Shown: positions 1 through 7,271 of the stretch, in pieces | How the letters are laid out: each line of letters starts with the position of its first letter | Position numbering within the stretch: position 1 is the first letter of the stretch | NCBI GenBank assembly: GCA_002503545.1 | Contig: DARY01000001.1 | Span: forward strand, 12,827-30,802 | Length of the DNA stretch: 17,976 nt | DNA from: Candidatus Methanomethylophilus sp. UBA78 | Lineage (GTDB): Archaea; Thermoplasmatota; Thermoplasmata; Methanomassiliicoccales; Methanomethylophilaceae | Direction of reading: 5' to 3' | Program-made: the position numbers and the translations under genes | Notes under the pieces: generated by a model | The model's database searches: none | Told to the model about the DNA's origin: nothing | The model's input: the letters and a program-made list of their open reading frames with translations, nothing else

Positions 1-15
1 CCCCCCATAGCCAAG

Positions 16-25
16 CATTAATATG
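16..25 (+). promoter_or_regulatory. Possible TATA element before the first operon
   Basis: An AT-rich stretch (cattaatatg) lies about 60 bases before the TTG start at 84. It would place transcription start near 45 with a leader of about 40 bases. It is weak and close to the window edge, so a promoter further upstream is possible. Confidence 0.25.
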
Positions 26-83
26 TGCCAGAGATTAGTATCAGGGACGGACGGGCCACCCGGACGCGAAGAAGGTCGATTGC

Positions 84-263
84 TTGGAAGAAGAAATCCT
101 GCAGGACAAGATCCTCATAGATCTCCATAACACCTCCCTGACTCTGGGAGAGGTCATGTCCCGCATCGAGAGCTACAAACAGGACCCGCTCTACAAGAAC
201 TGCGAGATCTTCATGGACGGCGACCGTTATGCGATCGTGGCACGTCCCAAGGTGAGGAAATGA
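84..263 (+). CDS. Small hypothetical protein (59 aa), first gene of DUF531 operon
   Basis: I do not recognise this protein. It starts at TTG (84), since no ATG lies between the upstream in-frame stop at 36-38 and this point, and ends at TGA 261-263. It is acidic at the N-terminus (M-E-E-E-I-L-Q-D), has a predicted helix around residues 20-32 (LGEVMSRIESYKQ), and ends with a short beta-like stretch and a basic tail (RYAIVARPKVRK). No cysteines cluster, and there is no signal peptide or membrane segment. Its last bases contain an AGGTGA ribosome site (250-255) for the next gene, and its stop overlaps that gene's ATG (ATGA at 260-263), so the two are translationally coupled. Codon usage matches the neighbours, which supports a real gene. 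The function is unknown; coupling hints at work with the DUF531 protein. Confidence 0.6.
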   Translation: MEEEILQDKILIDLHNTSLTLGEVMSRIESYKQDPLYKNCEIFMDGDRYAIVARPKVRK

Positions 264-823
264 CCTTCGACAAACCAGGACGCAGGGGCAGGGTTACCAT
301 AGGAATATACAACGCCTACGACCCCAGGACCTTCAGGGAGCCCCACAGGCGCGTAATCGCCCGCGCAGGCGACCTCGCCATGGCGTTCAACATGAATCTG
401 GCACTTTTCGGTTTCCCCATTCCGGAGGACAAGAAGACGCCCAAGGAGATAGCCGATTTCATAGCCGGTACCACCAGTATAGGCGCGCACGGGGACAACT
501 TCGTCCAATTGGCCGATCTGGGACGTTTCCAGACGTTCCCGTTCCCGGGCAGGGGGTTCCCCCCGCAGCTGGGCAAGGTCGTCCTGACGACCTGCAGACC
601 GGAATAGAAGAAACTCCTGAAGACCTCCGAACTGACGGGCATCATCGAAGGCGGACAGAGCGTACTCCTCGTGTTCGGCATCGGTCCCCACGGGACGCCC
701 AAGGAGGTCCACGAGATCTCGGATTACGATTACGAGGTGACCGGGGGGTGCTACTCCCTGGAGACCTGCACGGCCCTCGGTTCCGTATGCGGTAAACTCG
801 ATGCCCGGCTCAACCCGGACTGA
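260..823 (+). CDS. DUF531-family protein with in-frame amber codon at 605-607 (candidate pyrrolysine protein)
   Basis: The frame opens at ATG 260 behind an AGGTGA site and meets TAG at 605-607 (residue 116). It then continues without break to TGA 821-823, giving 187 residues if TAG is read as an amino acid. Conservation-like signals lie on both sides: a basic N-terminus leading into VTIGIYNAYDPRTF, a middle VVLTTCRPE just before the TAG, and after it GIGPHGTPKE (140-149) and TGGCYSLETCTALG (161-174). The second half is therefore needed for a complete domain. I recognise the pattern as the archaeal DUF531 family. The glycine-rich loop and LETCTALG end recall SPOUT RNA methyltransferase knots, but that is inference. 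Family function is not established to my knowledge. In an organism decoding UAG as pyrrolysine this is one intact gene; otherwise it is a truncated gene or a recent nonsense mutation. Its stop lies 4 bases from the purM stop on the other strand. Confidence 0.8.
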
Positions 824-827
824 CCGT

Positions 828-1847
828 TCAGTAGTGGTCGTAGAGGATCTTCTCGGGGGCGAAGTACACTCCGCTGCCCTCTTCCACGCGTCCGACCACC
901 TGGGCGTTGGCGTTCTCGCTGGCGATGGCCTCCGCCTCCGCCTCGGGGGCGACGATGGCGAATCCCATGCCCATGTTGAACGTCTGGTACGCCTCCGTGG
1001 TGTCTATGTTCCCGAGTTCCTTGAGGATCTCGAAGATGGGCTGCGGTTTCACGGGGTCGTCGATGATGTACCTGAGACCCTTGGCCATCCTGAGGATGTT
1101 CCTGAGTCCTCCGCCGGTTATGTCGACGAGGCCGTGCACCTCGTGCTTCTCGGTGATGCCGAGGACTTCTTTGACGTAGATCTCGGTCGGGGTGAGGAGT
1201 TCCCTGCCTATGCTGCCGGCGATCCCGGGGACGGAATCGGCCATCTTTATGCCGTTGGCCTCCACGACCTTCCTGGCCAGGGTCAATCCGTTCGAGTGGA
1301 CGCCGGAGGATCTGAGAGCTACTATGAGGTCGCCCTTGCGGCAGGTCTCCCCCGTGATGATTCTGTCCTTCGCGACGACACCCATACAGGTCCCGGAGAG
1401 GTCGAGTCCGCGGACGATCTCCGGCAGTACGGCGATCTCCCCTCCGACAATCTCCATGTCGGAGAGCTCGGCCCCCCTGTTGAGCCCTTTCCCGATGTCC
1501 CTGGTGATCTTCTCGTCGGGTTTGTCGATAGCTACGTAGTCCACGAAGGAGACGGGGGCGGCGTTCACGCAGATGGTGTCGTTCACGTTCATGGCTATGC
1601 AGTCGATCCCGATGGTGTCCCAGATGCCGAGTTCCTCGGCGATGAGGATCTTCGTCCCGACGCCGTCGGTGGCCAGGGTGACGTACCTGTCCCCGAAATC
1701 TATCAGACTGGCGAAGAGACCGGACTTGCGGACCATGCGTCCGAAGCCGGACCTCTCGTACCTGAGCTCGTCAACTAACGATTCGATCGAACTCGATTTC
1801 TTGTCGATGTTTACACCGGCCTTGGAATACGTCCAGCCCTCTGCCAT
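828..1847 (-). CDS. purM: Phosphoribosylformylglycinamidine cyclo-ligase (AIR synthetase)
   Basis: PurM makes 5-aminoimidazole ribonucleotide from FGAM and ATP, the fifth step of purine synthesis, in the cytoplasm. The 339-residue length is normal. Family motifs seen: TYSKAGV near the N-terminus, the phosphate-binding DGVGTK (61-66), NVND (87-90), VGGE (134-137) and the glycine-rich GVHSNG (182-187). The segment after VGGE reads IAVLP where bacterial enzymes usually have TAEMP. I chose ATG 1847 because an AT-rich TATA element centred near 1875 would start transcription at the codon itself. A longer frame to 1910 would place that promoter inside the gene and adds residues unlike PurM. It is transcribed alone, divergent from rlmE, and ends 4 bases from the stop of the DUF531 gene. 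Confidence 0.95.
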   Translation of the reverse strand: MAEGWTYSKAGVNIDKKSSSIESLVDELRYERSGFGRMVRKSGLFASLIDFGDRYVTLATDGVGTKILIAEELGIWDTIGIDCIAMNVNDTICVNAAPVSFVDYVAIDKPDEKITRDIGKGLNRGAELSDMEIVGGEIAVLPEIVRGLDLSGTCMGVVAKDRIITGETCRKGDLIVALRSSGVHSNGLTLARKVVEANGIKMADSVPGIAGSIGRELLTPTEIYVKEVLGITEKHEVHGLVDITGGGLRNILRMAKGLRYIIDDPVKPQPIFEILKELGNIDTTEAYQTFNMGMGFAIVAPEAEAEAIASENANAQVVGRVEEGSGVYFAPEKILYDHY

Positions 1848-1869
1848 GATATCGGCCGAATATCGTGTA

Positions 1870-1881
1870 CTTATATTATTT
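1870..1881. promoter_or_regulatory. TATA element in purM/rlmE divergent promoter
   Basis: The only strongly AT-rich stretch (cttatattattt) between the two divergent genes. On the minus strand it lies about 27 bases before the purM ATG, which predicts a leaderless purM mRNA. On the plus strand it lies about 60 bases before the rlmE GTG, giving a leader of about 35 bases. One element or two overlapping ones could serve both genes. Confidence 0.6.
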
Positions 1882-1935
1882 ACTTGTCCGCAGGCTAGGC
1901 TCACATTCATATCCCTGTACCGTGTCGGGCATACC

Positions 1936-2622
1936 GTGGCAGACCTGCATGACCGTTGGGTGGCCGAGCGTCACCGTGAATACTATTACAAACTCGCCAA
2001 GAAGGAGGGGTACCGTTCCAGGGCATCCTACAAGATCATGCAGATCGACGACCGTTTCAACGTGTTCCGCGAGGGGGATTCCGTGGTCGACCTCGGCGCC
2101 TGCCCCGGCGGATGGTCCCAGGTGGCCAGGGAACGCGTGGGGGAGACGGGCAAGGTCATAGGGGTGGACCTAAGGTACATCCATCCCATAGAAGGGGTCC
2201 AGTTCATAATCGGGGACATAACCGACGACAACACGATGATAAAGCTCCTGGAGATGGTCGGCGGCAAGGTCGATGTCGTACTCTCCGACATGGCACCCAA
2301 CATCGCCGGGCATTATTCCATGGACCACGCCCGTTCCATAGAGCTGTGCCGCTACGCCGTCGACGTCTGCGACCGCATCCTGAAGCGCGGCGGGTGCATG
2401 GTCACCAAGGTCTTCATGGGGGATATGTTCCACACCCTGCAGACCCAGCTGGAGAAAAGGTTCGCCAAGGTCATAGTCCATTCCCCCCAGGCCTCGCGTC
2501 CGACCTCGTCGGAGGTCTACGTCATCTCCAAGGGTTTCCTGGGGGCGCACAACGTGAAGCCCAAGAAACTGGAGAAGGACGACGACGGCCCCAAGTTCGT
2601 GGCCAAGGGCGGCAACTTCTGA
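1936..2622 (+). CDS. rlmE: RlmE/FtsJ-type ribosomal RNA 2'-O-methyltransferase
   Basis: A Rossmann-fold methyltransferase that transfers methyl from SAM to a ribose 2'-OH. The bacterial RlmE target is U2552 of 23S rRNA, and the archaeal homologue is expected to act on the equivalent site. The SAM loop is DLGACPGGW (52-60). The K-D-K-E catalytic tetrad is visible as K33 (RASYK), D118 (LSDMAPN), K158 (VTKVF) and E193 (SSEVY). I chose GTG 1936 because the protein then begins just ahead of the usual start region (DRWVAERHREYYYKLAKKEGYRSRASYK); the frame upstream overlaps purM antisense and is not family-like. Length is 228 residues, with a short charged lysine-rich tail and no C-terminal TRAM domain. 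Its TGA abuts the lhr stop on the opposite strand with no gap. Confidence 0.92.
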   Translation: MADLHDRWVAERHREYYYKLAKKEGYRSRASYKIMQIDDRFNVFREGDSVVDLGACPGGWSQVARERVGETGKVIGVDLRYIHPIEGVQFIIGDITDDNTMIKLLEMVGGKVDVVLSDMAPNIAGHYSMDHARSIELCRYAVDVCDRILKRGGCMVTKVFMGDMFHTLQTQLEKRFAKVIVHSPQASRPTSSEVYVISKGFLGAHNVKPKKLEKDDDGPKFVAKGGNF

Positions 2623-5367
2623 TCAGTCCCAGAAGCGTTTGGTTTTGGCGTAGTTCACTTCCGCCGCCATGATGTCGCGGAGCAGGTCGTCCTCGGACAC
2701 GTGCATCCTCATCAGTATCCTCGCGGCGACCTCCGGTCCGATCCCCCTCCCGGCCAGGACGATGGCGGAGAGGCCCCCGTAGGAGTTTACTAGGTTGGCG
2801 TTCTTGATGATCCTCCGGTCGGTGTTCACGGCCTGCTGGTCGCGCCCCGGTTTCCCGAAGTCCTTCATGGAATCCCTCTCGTAACCCTTCAGCAGGGCGA
2901 CCATGTACCCTCCGCACGCGGGGCATGTGAATTTCCGGGGGGCGTCCCCCACCCTCACGCGCCTCTGGTTCTTGCAGCTGAGGCAGGTCGCGTACAGGAC
3001 CTCGTCGTCGAGCCTCTTCTTCATGGCGGCCAGTATCGCATGGTCGGCGCGGGCGGGCTGCATGAGCTCCTTCGAGCGGGTGATCCCCTCCAGGCCTATG
3101 TGGGACACGCTCTGCTCGACCACCTTTATCTTGCCGTCGGCGACGAGTCTGATGGCCAGTTCGGTGTTCTCCATGTCCAGGTCCTCCCAGAGGACCATGT
3201 TGACCGCATCGTTGAAGGCCGGGGTGCCGCGGTGGATGTCGAAGAGCTTGGAGTAGTTTATGTAGCGCCGGTCCGCACCCTTCTCTATTATGCCGAACTT
3301 CTTCGCGATGTTCATGAACCTCCATTTGAGGTGGGAGGAGTTCTGTATGGTGAGGCGGGAGAGGGCTTCGACGGTCCCGGGCTTCACCGACATGAAGGTG
3401 TCCATGATGACCCTGCGGTCGATGTTCCTCGGAAGTTCTAGTATTATGCGGTAGGCGTCGGTCGATATGCCGATGCTCTCCCCGATCCTCGCGGTGATCA
3501 GCGCGGAGATGATCTTGGACAGCGTCTCGTTGACCCTGCTGCCGAAGCAGCAGTTGATGATGGCCAGGCGGTCCCCCGTCTCTACGGTCACGGTCCTGTC
3601 CGTTGGGACGGCCCATTTCTCGTCCTGCTCCGCGAGGTACTCGGCCGCACCCTTCACCGCCTCCGCGTTGCCTGGGTATCTGTCGAAGTCCCTGACGCGG
3701 CGCAGCCTCCCCACCTCCATGGCGACCTCGAACGGTACGGGTATGTCGGAACCCTCCCAGGCGGGGACGTTCCCTATGGTGCGGGCCTCCTCCACCAGGA
3801 GCTCGTCCTCGCGCTGCTCCACGACGCGCCAAGTCCTTCCCTTGGCGATGAAAAGAGCCAGATCCCCTTCCAGGGTGGCCACGAAGCTTTCGTCGAGGGT
3901 ACCTATGACGGCTCTGGAACCTATGTCCCTGACCAGGTAGGTCTTCTCGTCGGGGATCATTGAGATATTCTCATAGAAGTAGTTCATCCCCTTACGGGAA
4001 CGGCGGAGCACGCCCTCGTACTCCAGCATCAGTTTTATCGACTTCAGCTGTTCGACGGTGCCGTCGAAGTCCCCGCGGGTGAGGTCCCTGAACGGGTACG
4101 CCCTCTTCACAAGCGCGTAGGCGGCGTCCGGTTCCACCCCTCCCGCCATCGTCATGGCCACCAGCTGGTTGGCGAGGACCGACAGCGGACTGGGTCTTCC
4201 CGCGGTGTGCTCCATGAGCTTCGCCTCGCACCTCCTGGCCACCACCATGCCCTCGATCAGCTCGTCGGGGGCGGTCGCCAGTATCTCCGCCCTTATCTTC
4301 CCGCCTATGCGGTGCCCCGCGCGTCCCGCACGCTGGGTCATCCTCGCGACCTGTCTGGGACTGTTGTACTGTATGACGAGGTCCGCGCTGCCGATGTCGA
4401 TACCGAGTTCCAGGGATGACGTGCATATCAGTCCCTTCAGCTTCTGCGCCTTGAACGCATCCTCGGTATCCATCCTGTTCTCCTTGGAGAGGGACCCGTG
4501 GTGCACCCCTATCGGATAGTTCTCGTCCCACATGTGGTACCTGGAGGCGATCCATTCGGCGGTCTCCCTGGTGTTCACGAAGAAGAGGGTGGAGGTCACG
4601 CTGTCTATCAGCTCCCTCGCACGTATGAGGACGGCCAGGATGTCGGGGTCGCTCTGCAGCTTGTCCATCAGTTCCGCGCTCTCGTCCCGGGGCACGGGGC
4701 GCTCCACCTTGATGCTGAAGTCGCGGAAGGAGTCGTGCTTGCAGATCAGGACCTCCCTTCCGATGCCCGACAGATAGTCCTGGACCTCCGTGAGGTTCCC
4801 CACGGTGGCCGAGAGCCCGACCCTTTGGAACTCCCCGGCCAGGAGCGTGAGCCTCTCCAGGGCGACCGAGAGCTGGGCCCCCCTCTCGTTACCCGCCAGT
4901 TCGTGTATCTCGTCGATGACGACCCATTTGACCTTCTTCATATGCTCGCGCAGGTTCCTGCCGGTGAACATGACCTGCATGGTCTCGGGCGTGGTGATGA
5001 GGATCTGCGGGGGCGACCGCGATTGCCGCTGCCTCTCCGCCTGCGGGGTGTCCCCGTGCCTCACGCCGACGGTTATGCCCAGTTTGGACCCCATCTCCTC
5101 CATCCTTCTGAGCATGTCCCTGTTCAGGGCCCTCAGCGGAGTGATGTATATGCAACGGATGCCCTGGCCGTCGTTGTGTCTGAAAATCTGGTCGAAGATC
5201 GGCAGCATGGCGGATTCGGTCTTGCCGATGCCGGTGGGGGCTACGACCAGTACGTTCTTCCCGGCGGCGATCTTCGGGATGGCGTCCCTTTGGGGATCCG
5301 TCGGTTCGATAATGCCCTTCGCCCTGAGGGCATCTACTATCTCAGGGCTCAGGGTCTCAAAAGGCAT
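2623..5367 (-). CDS. lhr: Lhr-family superfamily 2 ATP-dependent helicase
   Basis: A large ATP-driven nucleic-acid translocase of the Lhr group, linked in other organisms to DNA repair and RNA handling. Length is 914 residues, typical of archaeal Lhr-core proteins. Visible: Walker A APTGIGKT (43-50), ITPLRALNRD (75-84), TTPET (125-129), DEIH (152-155), LSAT (185-188), and motif VI QRAGRAGHR (345-353). Two CxxC pairs (C795/C798 and C815/C818) form a likely zinc site near the C-terminus, followed by the Lhr-like LAGRGIGPEVAARIL (871-885). The start at ATG 5367 gives the family-like MPFETLSPEIVDALRAKGI; frame upstream of it is hdrD read out of register. There is no clear ribosome site, and a perfect 8-bp hairpin lies 11 bases before the ATG. 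It follows hdrD by 38 bases, so it is probably co-transcribed. Confidence 0.92.
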   Translation of the reverse strand: MPFETLSPEIVDALRAKGIIEPTDPQRDAIPKIAAGKNVLVVAPTGIGKTESAMLPIFDQIFRHNDGQGIRCIYITPLRALNRDMLRRMEEMGSKLGITVGVRHGDTPQAERQRQSRSPPQILITTPETMQVMFTGRNLREHMKKVKWVVIDEIHELAGNERGAQLSVALERLTLLAGEFQRVGLSATVGNLTEVQDYLSGIGREVLICKHDSFRDFSIKVERPVPRDESAELMDKLQSDPDILAVLIRARELIDSVTSTLFFVNTRETAEWIASRYHMWDENYPIGVHHGSLSKENRMDTEDAFKAQKLKGLICTSSLELGIDIGSADLVIQYNSPRQVARMTQRAGRAGHRIGGKIRAEILATAPDELIEGMVVARRCEAKLMEHTAGRPSPLSVLANQLVAMTMAGGVEPDAAYALVKRAYPFRDLTRGDFDGTVEQLKSIKLMLEYEGVLRRSRKGMNYFYENISMIPDEKTYLVRDIGSRAVIGTLDESFVATLEGDLALFIAKGRTWRVVEQREDELLVEEARTIGNVPAWEGSDIPVPFEVAMEVGRLRRVRDFDRYPGNAEAVKGAAEYLAEQDEKWAVPTDRTVTVETGDRLAIINCCFGSRVNETLSKIISALITARIGESIGISTDAYRIILELPRNIDRRVIMDTFMSVKPGTVEALSRLTIQNSSHLKWRFMNIAKKFGIIEKGADRRYINYSKLFDIHRGTPAFNDAVNMVLWEDLDMENTELAIRLVADGKIKVVEQSVSHIGLEGITRSKELMQPARADHAILAAMKKRLDDEVLYATCLSCKNQRRVRVGDAPRKFTCPACGGYMVALLKGYERDSMKDFGKPGRDQQAVNTDRRIIKNANLVNSYGGLSAIVLAGRGIGPEVAARILMRMHVSEDDLLRDIMAAEVNYAKTKRFWD

Positions 5368-5378
5368 GGGTGGAAGGT

Positions 5379-5399
5379 CCGGCCGAACGGGTCGGCCGG
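5379..5399 (-). terminator. Perfect hairpin between hdrD and lhr
   Basis: On the minus strand ccggccga, loop cccgt, tcggccgg: eight GC-rich base pairs filling most of the 38-base gap between the hdrD stop (5406) and the lhr start (5367). No T-run follows, so it is unlikely to be a simple U-tract terminator. It may mark mRNA processing, protect the hdrD 3' end, or limit access to the lhr start. Confidence 0.5.
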
Positions 5400-5405
5400 T
5401 TTGTT

Positions 5406-6629
5406 TCAAGCCTGGATCCTTTCCTTGGCCGGTGCGGTCTCGGGGGCTGCTGCGGGCTCCTTCGCAGGCTCGGTGACCTGCAGGAGGATCTCGCCGATAT
5501 CCATGACCTTTATCTTGGAGTTTATGGCCTTGGCGCCCTGGCTGAGGTTGGTGACGCAGAACGGGCAGGCGGTTACGAGTATCTCGGCGCCCGTGGCCTC
5601 GGCGTCCCTGATCCTGTCGGCCGCGACCCTTACCGCGAAGTTGTTGAACTGGCTCTTGTACCCTCCTCCAGCGCCGCAGCACCTGGACTCGGTCCTGTTC
5701 CTCTCCATCTCCACTAGCTCGAGGCCCTTGATCGCCTTGAGGACCTCGCGGGGCTCCTCGTAGACTCCCATGTGCCTTCCGAGGTGGCAGGGGTCGTGGT
5801 AGGTGACCTTGTGGTTGAAGGGCTGGAGTATGGTCAGTTTCTTGGTCTTGATCAGGTTGTTGACATACTGGGTGAAGTGGTAGACGTTCTGTCCCACCTT
5901 GGCGTAGTAGGTTCCGAAGTCGGAGGATATCGTCTTGTAGCATCCGGAGCAGGTCATGACCATGTCCTTGGCACCCATTCCGTCCGCCTTCTCGACGACG
6001 CGCTCGGCGCACTCCAGGGAGTAGGAGGTCTCTCCGGTCCTCAGGAGGGGGGAGCTGCAGCACCACTCGTCGGAGCCGAGGATGTTCATCTTTATGCCGG
6101 CCCTGTCGAGGACGCGGACTCCGGTCTGCGGGATCTGCTGCTGCCTGAAGGATCCGGTGCATCCTGCGAAGAAGATGACGTCGGGCTGCTCGTATTTGGG
6201 GACCTCGGCCGGCCACCAGGCTCCTCTGCGGGACTGGTCCTCGCCGTAGGGATTGTGGTTTGTCCTGACCTTGTCGGCCATGCCCTTGTGTGCCTCGAGG
6301 GGTGCGACCTTGTTCTTAACCAGCCAGGTCCTGACGATCTCCCAGAGCTCCACGAGGGGGATCTTGGCGTGGCATACGGCCTCGCAGCTTCCGCATCCGG
6401 TGCACTTGTACATGGCATCCACGAAATAGGGGTTCAGGGTGGCTACTCTTCCCAGCGGCTTGTCCAGGGGTCCCGAGACGTTTATCTGGTTGAGGTAGTA
6501 GATTTTGCCGCGGGGAGTGTCGGACTCCCAGGGGGTCTGCCTGTGTGCCTCGCATACCGGTATGCAGTAGCCGCACTGTACGCATGCGGTCAGGTACTGC
6601 TCAATGTGAGGGAGTTTCAATAATGCCAT
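5406..6629 (-). CDS. hdrD: CoB-CoM heterodisulfide reductase subunit D (iron-sulfur/CCG protein)
   Basis: HdrD carries the active site that reduces the CoM-S-S-CoB heterodisulfide at the end of methanogenesis. The 407 residues hold two ferredoxin-type clusters (C16, C19, C22, C26 and C76, C79, C82, C86). They also hold two complete CCG domains: C157, C190-C191, C227/C230, and C281, C317-C318, C355/C358. This is the HdrD order and length. A PA-rich tail (about residues 387-403) is an odd low-complexity extension. I chose ATG 6629, giving MALLKLPHIEQYLTACVQCG, with gagg about 8 bases upstream; a longer frame to 6761 has no family-like residues. No HdrE membrane subunit is adjacent, as is known for Methanomassiliicoccales, where HdrD is thought to work with an Fpo-like complex. 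Related CCG proteins such as GlcF or LutA are alternatives, but both CCG domains and the methanogen-like context favour HdrD. Confidence 0.85.
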   Translation of the reverse strand: MALLKLPHIEQYLTACVQCGYCIPVCEAHRQTPWESDTPRGKIYYLNQINVSGPLDKPLGRVATLNPYFVDAMYKCTGCGSCEAVCHAKIPLVELWEIVRTWLVKNKVAPLEAHKGMADKVRTNHNPYGEDQSRRGAWWPAEVPKYEQPDVIFFAGCTGSFRQQQIPQTGVRVLDRAGIKMNILGSDEWCCSSPLLRTGETSYSLECAERVVEKADGMGAKDMVMTCSGCYKTISSDFGTYYAKVGQNVYHFTQYVNNLIKTKKLTILQPFNHKVTYHDPCHLGRHMGVYEEPREVLKAIKGLELVEMERNRTESRCCGAGGGYKSQFNNFAVRVAADRIRDAEATGAEILVTACPFCVTNLSQGAKAINSKIKVMDIGEILLQVTEPAKEPAAAPETAPAKERIQA

Positions 6630-7059
6630 CTTGATGCCTCTTGTGAAGACGGGGAATGTTAGGGCATTCCGTGTCTCTAATAGATATGAAAGGGAAGATG
6701 GAATCGCTTTAATAAGTCTTTCCGTGGGTCTGCGTGTCTGGATTTTGTACAGGCGAGCCAATCGCCACGGGTTTCGACGGGCGCCCTGTTTTCACCGTTC
6801 CGCGTGGCGGCGATCCCGGGGGAACGCCGTCCGTTATCCGGGAACGGAGGCGGTGCGCAATGTGCCAGATACGAATCGGTTGCGGACGTGGCCGGTCAGG
6901 GACGGATGACGGACACGCCATGTCTGGCTATGTCGGAGTGTGGGGGACCGGATATCGGTTTTTCGGCAGTCTGGCTATTTCATCGTTCCGATGATCGGCA
7001 CCGGTGTGGGGAGGATGCGGAAAACGGGCTTCCGGAAAACAGACTGTGTGAAAAACAGG
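6630..7059. other. 430-base intergenic region without a credible gene
   Basis: Lies between the hdrD start and the tRNA(CAU) 3' end. Short open frames here lack ribosome sites and family-like sequence. Contents: a possible minus-strand TATA (6707-6716) for hdrD; an inverted repeat ccgttcc/ggaacgg (6795-6801 with 6841-6847) enclosing cggcg/cgccg; and a 10-base direct repeat gtctggctat at 6922 and 6969. I see no rRNA, SRP RNA or RNase P RNA signature. Confidence 0.6.
6707..6716 (-). promoter_or_regulatory. Possible hdrD TATA box
   Basis: Minus-strand cttattaaag lies about 80 bases before the hdrD ATG. It would start transcription near 6686 and leave a leader of about 55 bases. A second AT-rich stretch near 6677-6690 is an alternative. 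Confidence 0.35.
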
Positions 7060-7133
7060 TGGGCCCAGCCGGATTCGAACCAGCGACCATCGGATTATGA
7101 GTCCGACGCTCTACCTAGCTAAGCTATGAGCCC
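7060..7133 (-). tRNA. tRNA with CAU anticodon (elongator Met or Ile2)
   Basis: A 74-base cloverleaf on the minus strand. The acceptor stem GGGCTCA pairs with TGGGCCC, with discriminator A. The anticodon stem TCGGA/TCCGA encloses CTCATAA, so the anticodon is CAU. The T arm is GCTGG-TTCGAAT-CCGGC. CCA is not encoded. It lacks the archaeal initiator pattern, so it is elongator Met or the Ile2 tRNA whose C34 becomes agmatidine. The GGGC acceptor start recalls archaeal Ile tRNAs, but I cannot decide. A T-rich TATA-like element (7157-7166) sits about 28 bases upstream. Confidence 0.95.
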
Positions 7134-7156
7134 TCAGGCCCATTACATCGGTTCTG

Positions 7157-7166
7157 ATAAAAAAAA
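7157..7166 (-). promoter_or_regulatory. TATA-like element of tRNA(CAU)
   Basis: Minus-strand ttttttttat is centred about 28 bases before the tRNA 5' end, the expected archaeal TATA distance. Confidence 0.5.
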
Positions 7167-7271
7167 CCTTTTGTCGCTACGGCCTCGGTTCGGACTTTGT
7201 TTAAAGCGCCCGCGCAGGACAGTACAGATGTAAAACCCCGCCCCATTAAAATTGGTCTGTGATATTGGTTT

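Noticed and set aside
25..33. Nonamer tgtgccaga, also found near 6861, 13311 and 14091
   Set aside because: Two copies lie in unrelated coding contexts with no common spacing; probably chance.
605..607. DUF531 as a plain truncated pseudogene
   Set aside because: No frameshift or decay beyond the single TAG, the downstream half keeps strong motifs, and TAG is unused as a stop elsewhere here. It remains the main alternative.
801..1778. Long plus-strand open frame over purM
   Set aside because: Out-of-phase antisense of purM, rich in G, D and V from high third-position GC; no family motifs.
1848..1910. Longer purM start at 1910
   Set aside because: It would put the TATA element inside the gene and adds residues unlike PurM.
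4498..5763. 421-codon plus-strand open frame over lhr and hdrD
   Set aside because: It crosses two real minus-strand genes and shows no domain.
6630..6761. Longer hdrD start at 6761
   Set aside because: The added residues are not family-like; ATG 6629 has a ribosome site and yields the normal HdrD start.
6940..7122. Plus-strand open frames ending in WAQPDSNQRPSDYE or AGFEPATIGL
   Set aside because: These are the antisense of the tRNA(CAU) gene, a well-known source of false protein annotations.
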